A stretch of DNA of 51,308 bases from positions 1 to 51,308 of the forward strand of contig JBBQGB010000019.1 in assembly GCA_038322575.1 (NCBI GenBank), read 5' to 3'. Numbering within the stretch: the first letter of the stretch is position 1; each line of letters starts with the position of its first letter. Of this stretch, positions 8,771-18,492 are shown one piece after another. Source of the DNA: JACMOY01 sp038322575. GTDB taxonomy: Bacteria > Actinomycetota > Actinomycetes > Actinomycetales > Angustibacteraceae. The notes under the pieces were generated by a model, which was not told the DNA's origin, did not search any database, and saw only the letters and a list, made by a program, of their open reading frames with translations. The position numbers and the translations under genes were made by a program.

Positions 8771-9892
8771 TCAGGCGGCGGCGCCGGCCCGGGACGCGGC
8801 GACGTCCCCGTAGTGGGCGAGCAGCTCGTCGCCCAGGGCCTGCCAGGTGCGACCGGCCACCCGTCGTCGTCCGGCCGCACCGAGGCGGGCGCGCAGGTCG
8901 GCGTCGGCCACCAGGCGCTCGACGGCCGCCCGGGCGCCGCTGCCGTCGGGCGGGTGCAGCAGCCCGGTGACGCCGTCCCGCACCAGGTCGAGCGGACCAC
9001 CGCTGGCCGGGGCGACCACCGGCAGGCCGCACGACATGGCCTCCTGCACCGTCTGCCCGAACGTCTCGTCGGTCCCGGTGTGGACGAAGACGTCGAGGCA
9101 GGCGTAGGCGCGGGCCAGGTCCTCGCCGTCGCGTCGTCCCAACAGCGCCGCGCCGGTGCCGGCCAGGGCGCGGGTCACCGACCCGGTCGAGGGACCGTCG
9201 CCCACGACCACCAGGCGCGAGCCCGGGACGCCGGCCAGCCGGGTCAGGCGCTCGACCCGCTTCTCGGGCGAGAGCCGGCCCACGTACCCGACGAGCACCT
9301 GGCCCTGCGGGGCGAGCGCGGCGCGCAGGGCCAGCGCGCCGCGGTCCCCGCGCCAGGCCGGGTCGAACAGCGTGCCGTCGACGCCGCGGCCCCACCGGCG
9401 CACCCGCGGGACGCCGTGGGCGACCAGGTCCTCGACCGCCGTCCGCGAGGGGGCCAGGGTCAGGTCGGCCGCGGCGTGCACCCGCCGGATCCACCCCCAC
9501 GCGGCGCGGTGAGCCAGGCCCAGGCCGTGGGTGCGGGCGAACCCGGCGACGTCGGTCTGGAACACCGCGACCGAGGGCACGCCGAGCCGCGCCGCGGCGA
9601 AGACCCCGGCGGCGCCGAGCACGAACGGCGAGGCCGCGTGCACGACGTCGGGGGCGAACGCCGCGAGGCGCGGACGCAGGTCCGGGGTCGGCACGCCCAC
9701 CGCGAACTGGTGGTAGCTGAACCCCGCGACCGCGTGCACCGGGAACCCCGCGTACGTCGGGGGAGCGGGCGCTGGGCAGATGAGCATCGCGTCGTGGCCC
9801 TGCAGGCGCAGGTGGTCCAGCACGCGGCACACGCTGCCGGCCACCCCGTTGACGCTGGGCAGGAACGACTCCGTGACCACGGCGACCCGCAT
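8771..9892 (-). CDS. GT4 glycosyltransferase, probable GDP-mannose-dependent alpha-mannosyltransferase (MgtA-like)
   Basis: A 373-residue GT-B fold enzyme. The N-terminal acceptor domain starts MRVAVVTESFLPSVNGVAGSV, as in the actinobacterial PimB/MgtA group. The C-terminal nucleotide-sugar domain has GYVGRLSPEKRVE and the E-x7-E motif (ETFGQTVQE). Enzymes of this group transfer mannose from GDP-mannose to glycolipids at the inner face of the membrane. It is divergently arranged with manC, which makes GDP-mannose, 107 bp away; this supports the donor assignment. The exact acceptor is unknown. ATG at 9892; no better start seen. Confidence 0.85.
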   Translation of the reverse strand: MRVAVVTESFLPSVNGVAGSVCRVLDHLRLQGHDAMLICPAPAPPTYAGFPVHAVAGFSYHQFAVGVPTPDLRPRLAAFAPDVVHAASPFVLGAAGVFAAARLGVPSVAVFQTDVAGFARTHGLGLAHRAAWGWIRRVHAAADLTLAPSRTAVEDLVAHGVPRVRRWGRGVDGTLFDPAWRGDRGALALRAALAPQGQVLVGYVGRLSPEKRVERLTRLAGVPGSRLVVVGDGPSTGSVTRALAGTGAALLGRRDGEDLARAYACLDVFVHTGTDETFGQTVQEAMSCGLPVVAPASGGPLDLVRDGVTGLLHPPDGSGARAAVERLVADADLRARLGAAGRRRVAGRTWQALGDELLAHYGDVAASRAGAAA

Positions 9893-9999
9893 GACCCCAC
9901 GGTCGGGGTGCCGTACGTCGGGCAGGGGGCTGCGCCGTGGACGGGAGGTGACGATCTCGCGTCGGGTCGGGGCGGTCGCCGGCCGCTACAGTCGCCGCG

Positions 10000-11097
10000 G
10001 TGAGCAACCCAGGCTTCTACGCGGTCGTCCCGGCCGGCGGCGCGGGAACGCGGCTGTGGCCGCTGTCGCGGGCGGGGCACCCCAAGTTCCTGCACGACCT
10101 GACCGGCACCGGCGCCACGCTGCTGCAGAGCACCTGGGCGCGCCTCGCGCCGCTGGCCGAGGCGGTGCTCGTCGTCACGGGCACCGCGCACGCGGCGGCG
10201 GTCGCCCGTCAGCTGCCGGGCCTGGCCGAGGCGGGCCTGCTCGTCGAGCCCTCGCCGCGCGACTCCACCGCCGCGATCGGACTCGCGGCTGCGCTGGTGG
10301 CCCGGCGCGACCCCGAGGCCGTGATCGGCTCGTTCGCGGCCGACCACGTGATCGGCGACCAGGCCGTGTTCGCCGCCGCCGTGGCCGAGGCGGTCGCCGT
10401 GGCCCGCACCGGCCGCCTGGTCACGGTGGGCATCACACCGACCTTCGCCGCCACCGGCTTCGGGTACGTGCGCGCCGGCGGCGGGCTCGACGTCCCCGGG
10501 GCGCCGTCCGCGCTGCAGGTGACCGAGTTCGTCGAGAAGCCCGACGCGCCGACCGCAGCCGCGTACCTCGACGGCGGCGAGCACCTGTGGAACGCGGGCA
10601 TGTTCGTCGTCCGCGCGCGGACCCTGCTCGACCTGCTGGGCGAGCACCAGCCCGGGCTGGCCGCCGGCCTGGACACGATCGCCGAGGCGTGGGACGGGCC
10701 GGCCCGCGAGCAGGTGCTCGGCGAGGTCTGGGCCACCCTGCCCAAGATCGCGATCGACTACGCCGTCGCCGAGCCGGCCGCCGCGGCCGGTCGGGTCGCC
10801 GTCGTGCCGGGGCGGTTCGGGTGGGACGACATCGGGGACTTCGACGCCCTCGCGACCCTGCTGCCCGCCGACGGGTCCGGCGTCCAGGTGCTCGGTGACG
10901 CCGGCCAGGTGGTGTGCGCGGACGCGCGCGCCCTGGTGGTGCCGGCGTCCGGGCGGCTGGTGGCGGTGCTGGGCCTCGACGACGTCGTGGTCGTCGACAC
11001 CCCGGACGCCGTGCTCGTGACCACGCGCGCCCGCGCGCAGGAGGTCAAGTCCGTCGTGGACGCCCTGCGGGCGGCGGGACGCACCGAGCTGCTCTAG
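10000..11097 (+). CDS. manC: mannose-1-phosphate guanylyltransferase
   Basis: A 365-residue sugar nucleotidyltransferase making GDP-mannose from GTP and mannose-1-phosphate in the cytoplasm. The signature VPAGGAGTRLWPLSR lies near residues 8-22, followed by FAADH and the FVEKP motif typical of ManC. The length matches single-function ManC; there is no C-terminal phosphomannose isomerase domain. GTG start. It diverges from the GT4 gene and probably feeds it. Confidence 0.94.
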   Translation: MSNPGFYAVVPAGGAGTRLWPLSRAGHPKFLHDLTGTGATLLQSTWARLAPLAEAVLVVTGTAHAAAVARQLPGLAEAGLLVEPSPRDSTAAIGLAAALVARRDPEAVIGSFAADHVIGDQAVFAAAVAEAVAVARTGRLVTVGITPTFAATGFGYVRAGGGLDVPGAPSALQVTEFVEKPDAPTAAAYLDGGEHLWNAGMFVVRARTLLDLLGEHQPGLAAGLDTIAEAWDGPAREQVLGEVWATLPKIAIDYAVAEPAAAAGRVAVVPGRFGWDDIGDFDALATLLPADGSGVQVLGDAGQVVCADARALVVPASGRLVAVLGLDDVVVVDTPDAVLVTTRARAQEVKSVVDALRAAGRTELL

Positions 11098-11196
11098 CCG
11101 GGTTGGTGACCAAGGTCCCTAGCCAGGCTGCACCGGGGGGAGCACGCTGGGGCACTGGTCGCGTCGACGGCGACGCGCGGGATCCCGGGGGTCATC

Positions 11197-12111
11197 ATGC
11201 GCAGACTGGTGCTGGCAGTCGTCTCAGGTCTGGTCGCGGCGATCGCGGTCGCACCCACCGCGGCGTCCGCGGTCGACAACCCGTCGGACCCGCCCCGCAA
11301 CGCTCGGACGGCCACGTCCGCACCCCGGCTGGTCGGTGTGACGGCCGCCTCGCACCCGGGGTTCGACCGCGTGGTGTGGACCTTCACCGGCGGGCTTCCC
11401 GCGCGGCGCGCGGCGTACGTCCCGCGGCTGCTCGGTGACGCGTCGGGTCTGCCGGTGCGGTTGGCCGGTGACGCCGTCCTGCAGGTGACGATGTCGGGCG
11501 CCGACGCGCACGACGCCGCCGGCAACTCGACCGCGGCCCGCCGGCTGGTGCTCGGCCTGCCGAACGTCATCGAGCTGGCCCAGTCCGGTGACTTCGAGGC
11601 CGTGGTCACGTACGGCGTGGGGCTGGCGAAGGCGCAGCCGTTCCACCTGTTCACGCTGACCAACCCCAGCCGGGTCGTACTGGACGTCCGCAAGGACTAC
11701 CGGCAGGTGACCCGCACCGTGACGTTCCAGGACCGGGCCCGGTTCACCGCGGGCACGGCGCCGTACACGCGGCTGGTGCGGCGCGTCGTCCCCTCGGGGG
11801 CGCAGGCGTCGGCCCTGCTGAACCAGCTGATGGCCGGCCCGACCAACGCCGAGCGGGCCCGTGGCCTCGCCGTCGTCCGCTCGGGCGCGGGGGACTTCGA
11901 CCGGCTGCGGATCGACGCCGTCGGCACCGCGCGGTTGCGCCTGCTGGGCGGTTGCGACAGCCGCGGCTCGACCTTCACCATCGCCAACCTGATCGTCCCC
12001 ACGCTCAAGGCCCTGGCGACCGTCGACCACGTCAAGATCTACGACCCCGCGGGGCGCACCGAGCGCCCCCTCGGCCGCAGCGACTCGATCCCCACCTGCC
12101 TCGAGCCCTGA
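11197..12111 (+). CDS. secreted protein with AMIN-like and GerMN-like domains
   Basis: A 304-residue protein with a clear Sec signal peptide (MRRLVLAVVSGLVAAIAVAPTAASA, cut near residue 25). Residues ~45-165 resemble the actinobacterial AMIN-like domain (HPGFDRVVWTF early, PFHLFTLTNPSRVVLDVR late). The C-terminal ~120 residues look like a GerMN domain: LLNQLMAGPTNAERARGL is characteristic, with DHVKIYDPAG at the end. These domains are associated with the cell envelope, AMIN with peptidoglycan or polysaccharide binding, but the role of this protein is unknown. GGGGGT lies just upstream of the ATG. It appears monocistronic and ends 10 bp before a long palindrome. Confidence 0.75.
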   Translation: MRRLVLAVVSGLVAAIAVAPTAASAVDNPSDPPRNARTATSAPRLVGVTAASHPGFDRVVWTFTGGLPARRAAYVPRLLGDASGLPVRLAGDAVLQVTMSGADAHDAAGNSTAARRLVLGLPNVIELAQSGDFEAVVTYGVGLAKAQPFHLFTLTNPSRVVLDVRKDYRQVTRTVTFQDRARFTAGTAPYTRLVRRVVPSGAQASALLNQLMAGPTNAERARGLAVVRSGAGDFDRLRIDAVGTARLRLLGGCDSRGSTFTIANLIVPTLKALATVDHVKIYDPAGRTERPLGRSDSIPTCLEP

Positions 12112-12121
12112 GCCAGGTGAT

Positions 12122-12189
12122 GGACACCGGCGTGGTTGCGGCGAACCGGTTGCTCTGACGACCACCTGACCGCAACCACGGCGGTGTCC
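12122..12189. repeat. long imperfect palindrome (20-bp arms, one mismatch)
   Basis: Bases 12122-12141 pair with 12170-12189 at 19 of 20 positions across a 28-nt loop. It sits between the convergent ends of the AMIN-like gene and the decayed AbiEi/DUF559-like gene, so it could stop transcription from both sides. The right arm is part of a 44-bp repeat that recurs at 12669-12712; the left arm is an inverted half copy. Confidence 0.75.
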
Positions 12190-12191
12190 AC
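12148..12191. repeat. 44-bp direct repeat, copy 1
   Basis: Matches 12669-12712 at 42 of 44 positions in the same orientation. Each copy begins GGTTGC and contains GCAACC, then ends CGGCGGTGTCCAC. The two copies bracket the pseudogene at 12202-12668. On the minus strand this copy begins just 10 bp after the pseudogene stop. Confidence 0.85.
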
Positions 12192-12201
12192 GTCGCGGGG
12201 T

Positions 12202-12668
12202 TCAGCGCACGAGCCCCGCGCCACGTGGGGCCATGACCACCAGCAGTCGGGCGCCGCGCGCGGCCGCCGCGTAGGCGCGCTCGACCCGCCGGCGGAACGC
12301 GGCGGGGTCCCGCGCGAAACCCGTCGGAGTCACGCTGACCAGCGGCACGCCGTCCTCACCGAACACGGTGTCGGACGCGACGGTGCCCTCCCAATCGTCG
12401 TCGCGGGAGTGGTAGGCACGGGAGTGCACCTGCCCGGCCAGGCCGACGTCGTCGATCCAGAGGTCCGGCGACGGGAGCACCGTGCCGTCGACCACCGACG
12501 TCAGCACGTGGTTGGGCCAGACGCACGGGAGCACCGCGCTGCGCGCGCTCGGTCAGCAGGTCGGTCTCGGGCAGCGACCACGCCCCGGTCGCCACCACCC
12601 GCAGCGCCTCGCGCACCACCCGGCTGCCCCGCACGGCGCCCGCCTCGAGCTCGGCCAGCAGGTCCGCT
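12202..12668 (-). pseudogene. decayed AbiEi/DUF559-like protein (5'-truncated, frameshifted)
   Basis: Two frames together read as the C-terminal part of an actinobacterial AbiEi/DUF559-like protein. The upstream piece (12668 to about 12550) reads DLLAELEAGAVRGSRVVREAL and ends ETDLLTE. The downstream piece (from ~12550 to the stop at 12202) reads SAVLPCVWPNH, then PDLWIDDVGLAGQVHSRAYH and VTPTGFARDP, a Vsr-like nuclease fold remnant. A single-base shift in the GCGCTGCGCGCGC tract at 12535-12550 separates the frames. The N-terminal half is absent: the 44-bp repeat copy 2 begins exactly where homology stops. No toxin partner is nearby. The family call rests on sequence pattern only. Confidence 0.6.
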
Positions 12669-12712
12669 GGTTGCCCTGACGACCACCCGACCGCAACCAC
12701 GGCGGTGTCCAC
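12669..12712. repeat. 44-bp direct repeat, copy 2
   Basis: Same unit as 12148-12191 with two substitutions (C for T at each). It abuts the truncated 5' end of the AbiEi/DUF559-like pseudogene and lies 60 bp upstream of the acyl-CoA mutase start, so it may also affect that gene's promoter region. Confidence 0.85.
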
Positions 12713-12772
12713 CCGTGTGAGGTGACCCACGGCACGCGGCCGGACGTCGGCAGCGGGGCTAGATTCGCGGGC

Positions 12773-14392
<1,620 letters not shown>

Positions 14393-14424
14393 GGGCCCCG
14401 ACTCGGTCGTAGGCTGGGGCGATC

Positions 14425-15636
14425 GTGACCGCCCACCCGCAGACCTCGCCCCAGCCCCCCGTGCACCCGCTGCCCGACGCCCTGGCGCGCCAGGTGGTCG
14501 CCGTCCGGCGCGACCTGCACGAGCACCCCGAGCTGTCCTGGGCCGAGGAGCGCACAACTGCCGTGGTCAGCCGCACGCTCGAGGCGGCCGGCGTGCACGT
14601 GCGGCGCCTGGCCACGACGGGCCTGGTGGCCGAGGTGGGCGCCGGGGCCGGCACCCAGCGGCGGGTGCCCACGGTGGCGCTGCGCGCCGACATCGACGCC
14701 CTGCCCGTGCCCGACCTGACCACCGACCCGTGGAGCTCGCGCACCGAGGGCGTGGCCCACGCGTGCGGTCACGACGTGCACACCGCCGCCCTGGTGGGTG
14801 CCGCGCTGGCGCTGGCGCAGCGGCACGCGCGCCACCCTCTCGCTGGCCGGGTGCGGATGCTGTTCCAGCCGGCCGAGGAGGTCATGCCCGGTGGCGCCCA
14901 CGCGCTGGTCGAGCCGGGTGTGCTGAACGGTGTCTCGTCGATCTTCGCGCTGCACTGCGACCCCGCCCTGGACGTCGGCCAGGTCGGCGTGCGCGAGGGC
15001 CCCATCACCGCCGCCGCCGACCAGATCGTGGTTCGCCTGCGCGGCCCCGGGGGCCACACCTCGCGCCCGCACCTGACGTCCGACCTCACGTTCGCGCTCG
15101 CCAAGGTGGTGACCGACGTCCCGGCGGCGCTGTCGCGGCGCCTGGACCCGCGCGCCGGGGCCAGCCTGGTGTGGGGGTACGTGCGCGCCGGGGCCGCCAA
15201 GAACGTCATCCCCGGCACCGGTGAGGCCGGCGGCACCCTGCGGATGCTGTGGATCAGCGAGTGGGCGCAGGCGCGCGACCTGGTGACCTCGCTGGTGCAC
15301 GAGGTGGTCGCCCCGTACGGGGTCACGGCCGAGGTCGACTACGTCCGCGGCGTCCCGCCGGTGGTGAACACCCCCGCGGCCACCGCGCTGGTCGCCGCCG
15401 CCGCGTCGACGGTGGTGGGTCCCGACCAGGTGGTCTCGACCAGCCAGAGCCTGGGCGGTGAGGACTTCGCGTGGTACCTCGCCGACGTCCCCGGGGCGAT
15501 GGCCCGACTGGGTACGGCGACCCCGGGCGGGCCGCGCTACGACCTGCACCGCGGTGACCTGCGCATCGACGAGCGCGCCGTCGCCCTCGGCGCGGGTGTG
15601 CTGGCGGCGACGGCCCTGGCGGCCCTCGCCGAGTGA
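14425..15636 (+). CDS. M20 family amidohydrolase (M20D, aminoacylase/IAA-amino acid hydrolase-like)
   Basis: A 403-residue cytoplasmic metallohydrolase that should cleave N-acyl amino acids or similar amides. ALRADIDALP and HACGHDVHT (C114, H116) are the M20D metal-site motifs, QPAEE carries the catalytic glutamates, and GGEDFAWY is the C-terminal signature. Residues ~180-290 form the dimerisation domain. The GTG start at 14425 is 32 bp after the mutase stop; co-transcription is possible but the two functions are not clearly linked. The substrate is unknown. Confidence 0.9.
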   Translation: MTAHPQTSPQPPVHPLPDALARQVVAVRRDLHEHPELSWAEERTTAVVSRTLEAAGVHVRRLATTGLVAEVGAGAGTQRRVPTVALRADIDALPVPDLTTDPWSSRTEGVAHACGHDVHTAALVGAALALAQRHARHPLAGRVRMLFQPAEEVMPGGAHALVEPGVLNGVSSIFALHCDPALDVGQVGVREGPITAAADQIVVRLRGPGGHTSRPHLTSDLTFALAKVVTDVPAALSRRLDPRAGASLVWGYVRAGAAKNVIPGTGEAGGTLRMLWISEWAQARDLVTSLVHEVVAPYGVTAEVDYVRGVPPVVNTPAATALVAAAASTVVGPDQVVSTSQSLGGEDFAWYLADVPGAMARLGTATPGGPRYDLHRGDLRIDERAVALGAGVLAATALAALAE

Positions 15637-15764
15637 CCCCGGACGGCGCGGTAACGGTTCGGACACCTGTGGCCGAGCGCGACGGCTCGGGCCGTCCCGG
15701 CGGGTAAGGTCGGCCGGGAATCGCGTCGGTGGTCGACGCACCCGCACCCCGAAGGAGACACCCC

Positions 15765-16826
15765 TTGCGCCGCGTGATGAAGATGACGGCAGTCGCCTCG
15801 GTGGCCGCCCTGGCCCTGGCGGCCTGCGGCTCCAGCACCGCCGAGACCCCCGTGGCGAGCGGCAGCGGCAGCGCCGCGTCCAGCAGCGGCCCGGCGATCA
15901 AGGTGGGCCTGGCGTACGACATCGGCGGTCGCGGTGACAAGTCGTTCAACGACGCCGCCGCGGCGGGCCTGGAGAAGGCCAAGTCCGAGCTGGGTCTGGA
16001 GACCAAGGAGCTCGAGGCCAAGGCCGGCGAGACCGACGCGCAGAAGGAGGAGCGGCTGCGGCTGCTCGCCTCGGGTGGCTACGACACCATCGTCGCCGTC
16101 GGGTTCGCCTACGCCGGCCCGCTGAAGAAGGTCGCCGCGGAGTTCCCGAAGGTGCACTTCGCGATCATCGACGACTCCAGCTTCAAGGCCCCCAACGTCG
16201 CCAACCTGGTCTTCGCCGCCAACGAGGGCAGCTTCCTGGTCGGCGCCGCCGCCGCGCTGAAGTCCAAGACCGCCCACGTCGGCTACATCGGCGGGGTGCA
16301 GACCCCGCTGCTCGAGGTCTTCCAGGCCGGGTTCGACGCGGGCGCCAAGGCGGTCAACCCCAGCATCAAGATCGACGACAAGTACCTCACCCAGATCCCG
16401 GACTTCAGCGGCTTCGCCGACCCGGCCAAGGGCAAGGTCACCGGTGAGGGCATGTACCAGGGCGGCGCCGACGTCGTCTTCGCCGCGGCCGGCTCGTCCG
16501 GTCTCGGGGTGTTCCAGGCCGCGCTGACGGCCAAGACCCTGGCGATCGGGGTCGACTCGGACCAGTACAACACCGTCGACGCGGCGCTCAAGCCGGTCAT
16601 CATGACCTCGATGATCAAGAAGGTCGACGTGGCCGTCTTCGACTTCGTCAAGTCGGTCAAGGACGGGTCGCCGCTGGTCGGCGAGACCACCTTCGACCTG
16701 AAGTCCGGCGGCGTCGACTACTCCACCAGCGGTGGCCAGGTCGACGACATCAAGGCCAAGCTCGACGACTACAAGGCCAAGATCATCAGCGGCGAGATCA
16801 AGGTCCCGGCGACCCCGGGGTCCTGA
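15765..16826 (+). CDS. BMP family nucleoside-binding lipoprotein (ABC importer)
   Basis: A 353-residue substrate-binding lipoprotein of the basic membrane protein (PnrA/BmpA) family, which captures nucleosides outside the membrane. The TTG start is supported by AAGGAGA eight bases upstream and gives a short Arg/Lys n-region, a hydrophobic core and the lipobox LAAC (C21 lipidated), followed by a Ser/Gly linker. YDIGGRGDKSFND is the family signature. It is the first gene of the import operon and is followed by a very stable hairpin before the ATPase gene, which should favour high expression of the binding protein. The downstream cdd, deoA and add support nucleosides as ligands. Confidence 0.92.
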   Translation: MRRVMKMTAVASVAALALAACGSSTAETPVASGSGSAASSSGPAIKVGLAYDIGGRGDKSFNDAAAAGLEKAKSELGLETKELEAKAGETDAQKEERLRLLASGGYDTIVAVGFAYAGPLKKVAAEFPKVHFAIIDDSSFKAPNVANLVFAANEGSFLVGAAAALKSKTAHVGYIGGVQTPLLEVFQAGFDAGAKAVNPSIKIDDKYLTQIPDFSGFADPAKGKVTGEGMYQGGADVVFAAAGSSGLGVFQAALTAKTLAIGVDSDQYNTVDAALKPVIMTSMIKKVDVAVFDFVKSVKDGSPLVGETTFDLKSGGVDYSTSGGQVDDIKAKLDDYKAKIISGEIKVPATPGS

Positions 16827-16842
16827 TCACCCGATCGACACC

Positions 16843-16882
16843 GGCGGGCCCGGGGGACGGTATCGTCCCCCGGGCCCGCCGC
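16843..16882 (+). promoter_or_regulatory. 18-bp perfect stem with GTAT tetraloop between BMP lipoprotein and ATPase genes
   Basis: Bases 16843-16860 pair without a mismatch with 16865-16882 around the loop GTAT. It lies 16 nt after the lipoprotein stop and 41 nt before the ATPase start, and is not followed by a T-run. In ABC import operons such a hairpin commonly protects the upstream message or partly terminates transcription, raising the ratio of binding protein to transporter. That role is inferred here. Confidence 0.85.
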
Positions 16883-16923
16883 GTCCGTCGCCCCGACAGC
16901 CGATCCCCGCGAAGGAGCCGTCC

Positions 16924-18492
16924 GTGACGTCCGAACCCCCCGCCGGGCCCGGCCCGGTCGCGGTCCGGCTCACCGGCATCACCAAGCGCTTCCCCGGTGT
17001 GGTCGCCAACCACGACGTCAACATCAGCGTCCGGGCCGGCAGCGTCCACGCCGTCGTCGGCGAGAACGGCGCCGGCAAGTCGACGCTGATGAAGATCCTC
17101 TACGGCATGCAGCGCCCCGACGAGGGCACGATCGCGATCGACGGTGCGGTCGTCACGCTAGGGACGCCGGCCCAGGCCATCGCGGCCGGGATCGGCATGG
17201 TGCACCAGCACTTCATGCTCGCCGACAACCTCACCGTCCTGGAGAACGTGGTCCTCGGCAGCGAGCCGCGCAAGGGCCTGCGGCTGGACTTCGGCGCCGC
17301 CCGCGCGCGGATCGACGAGATCTCGCAGGCCTACGGCCTGGGGGTGCGGCCCGACGCGCTGGTCGAGGACCTCGGCGTCGGCGAGCGCCAGCGGGTCGAG
17401 ATCCTCAAGGTGCTCTACCGCGGCGCCCGCGTCCTGATCCTGGACGAGCCCACCGCCGTGCTGGTGCCGCAGGAGGTGCGCGACCTGTTCCGCGCCGTGC
17501 GCGAGCTGACCGGCCGCGGGTTCACCGTCCTGTTCATCAGCCACCACCTCGACGAGGTGCTCGAGATCGCCGACGAGATCACCGTGATCCGCCGCGGCGA
17601 GACGGTCGCCACGGTCCGGCCCGCCGACGTCACCGCGGGTGAGCTGGCTGAGCTGATGGTCGGCAGCGAGCTGCCCTCACCGCAGACCCGCGAGTCGACG
17701 GTCACCGACCGCGTGGTGCTCGAGGCCACCGACCTGACCGTGCGCGACGCCGACGGGCGCCTGCTGCTCGACCACGTGAGCCTGCGCATCCACTCCGGCG
17801 AGATCGTGGGCATCGCCGGTGTCGAGGGCAACGGCCAGACCCAGCTGGTCGAGGCGATCATGGGCATGGAGCCGCTGAGCGAGGGCACGCTGACCCTGTC
17901 GGGCGAGGACGTCACCGCCTGGGGCACCCGGCGCCGCCGCGAGGCGGGCGTCGCGTTCGTCCCGGAGGACCGCAACCGGCACGGGCTGCTGCTCGAGGCC
18001 CCGCTGTGGGAGAACCGCGTGCTGGGCCACCAGACCCAGGCACCCAACCGCAAGGGACCCTGGATCGACCGGGCCGGTGCGCGCGCCGACACCGAGCGCA
18101 TCGTCCGCGAGTACGACGTCCGCACACCCGGTATCGACGTCACCGCCGGGTCGCTGTCGGGGGGCAACCAGCAGAAGCTGATCGTGGGGCGCGAGATGAG
18201 CGGGTCGCCCCGCCTGCTGCTCGCCGCGCACCCCACCCGGGGTGTGGACGTCGGCGCGCAGGCCGCGATCTGGGACCACATCCGCGACGCGCGGGCCGCC
18301 GGGCTCGCCGTGCTGCTCGTCTCCTCCGACCTGGACGAGCTGATCGGGCTGTCCGACAGCCTCAAGGTCATGCTGCGCGGCCGGTTGGTGGCCGACGCCG
18401 ACCCGGCGACCGTCACCCCCGAGCAGCTCGGCTCGGCGATGACCGGGGCGACCGGCGCGGCCGGCGCGGCGTCCAGCGCGGGTGCGGCGTGA
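16924..18492 (+). CDS. nucleoside ABC transporter ATP-binding protein (two ABC domains)
   Basis: A 522-residue duplicated ATPase of the sugar/nucleoside type (NupA/YufO-like). The first domain has an intact Walker A (GENGAGKST, residues 46-54), a degenerate signature (GVGERQRVE) and ILDEPT. The second has the usual non-canonical Walker A (GVEGNGQT) and the LSGGNQQK signature. The GTG at 16924 is preceded by GAAGGAG, which excludes longer upstream readings. The stop overlaps the next permease ATG (TGATG). It powers the importer built from the two following permeases. Confidence 0.95.
   Translation: MTSEPPAGPGPVAVRLTGITKRFPGVVANHDVNISVRAGSVHAVVGENGAGKSTLMKILYGMQRPDEGTIAIDGAVVTLGTPAQAIAAGIGMVHQHFMLADNLTVLENVVLGSEPRKGLRLDFGAARARIDEISQAYGLGVRPDALVEDLGVGERQRVEILKVLYRGARVLILDEPTAVLVPQEVRDLFRAVRELTGRGFTVLFISHHLDEVLEIADEITVIRRGETVATVRPADVTAGELAELMVGSELPSPQTRESTVTDRVVLEATDLTVRDADGRLLLDHVSLRIHSGEIVGIAGVEGNGQTQLVEAIMGMEPLSEGTLTLSGEDVTAWGTRRRREAGVAFVPEDRNRHGLLLEAPLWENRVLGHQTQAPNRKGPWIDRAGARADTERIVREYDVRTPGIDVTAGSLSGGNQQKLIVGREMSGSPRLLLAAHPTRGVDVGAQAAIWDHIRDARAAGLAVLLVSSDLDELIGLSDSLKVMLRGRLVADADPATVTPEQLGSAMTGATGAAGAASSAGAA

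Noticed and set aside
12148..12712. The 44-bp repeats as phage or ICE attachment sites
   Set aside because: The enclosed segment is only ~520 bp with no integrase, and the repeat is palindrome-associated with an extra inverted half copy.
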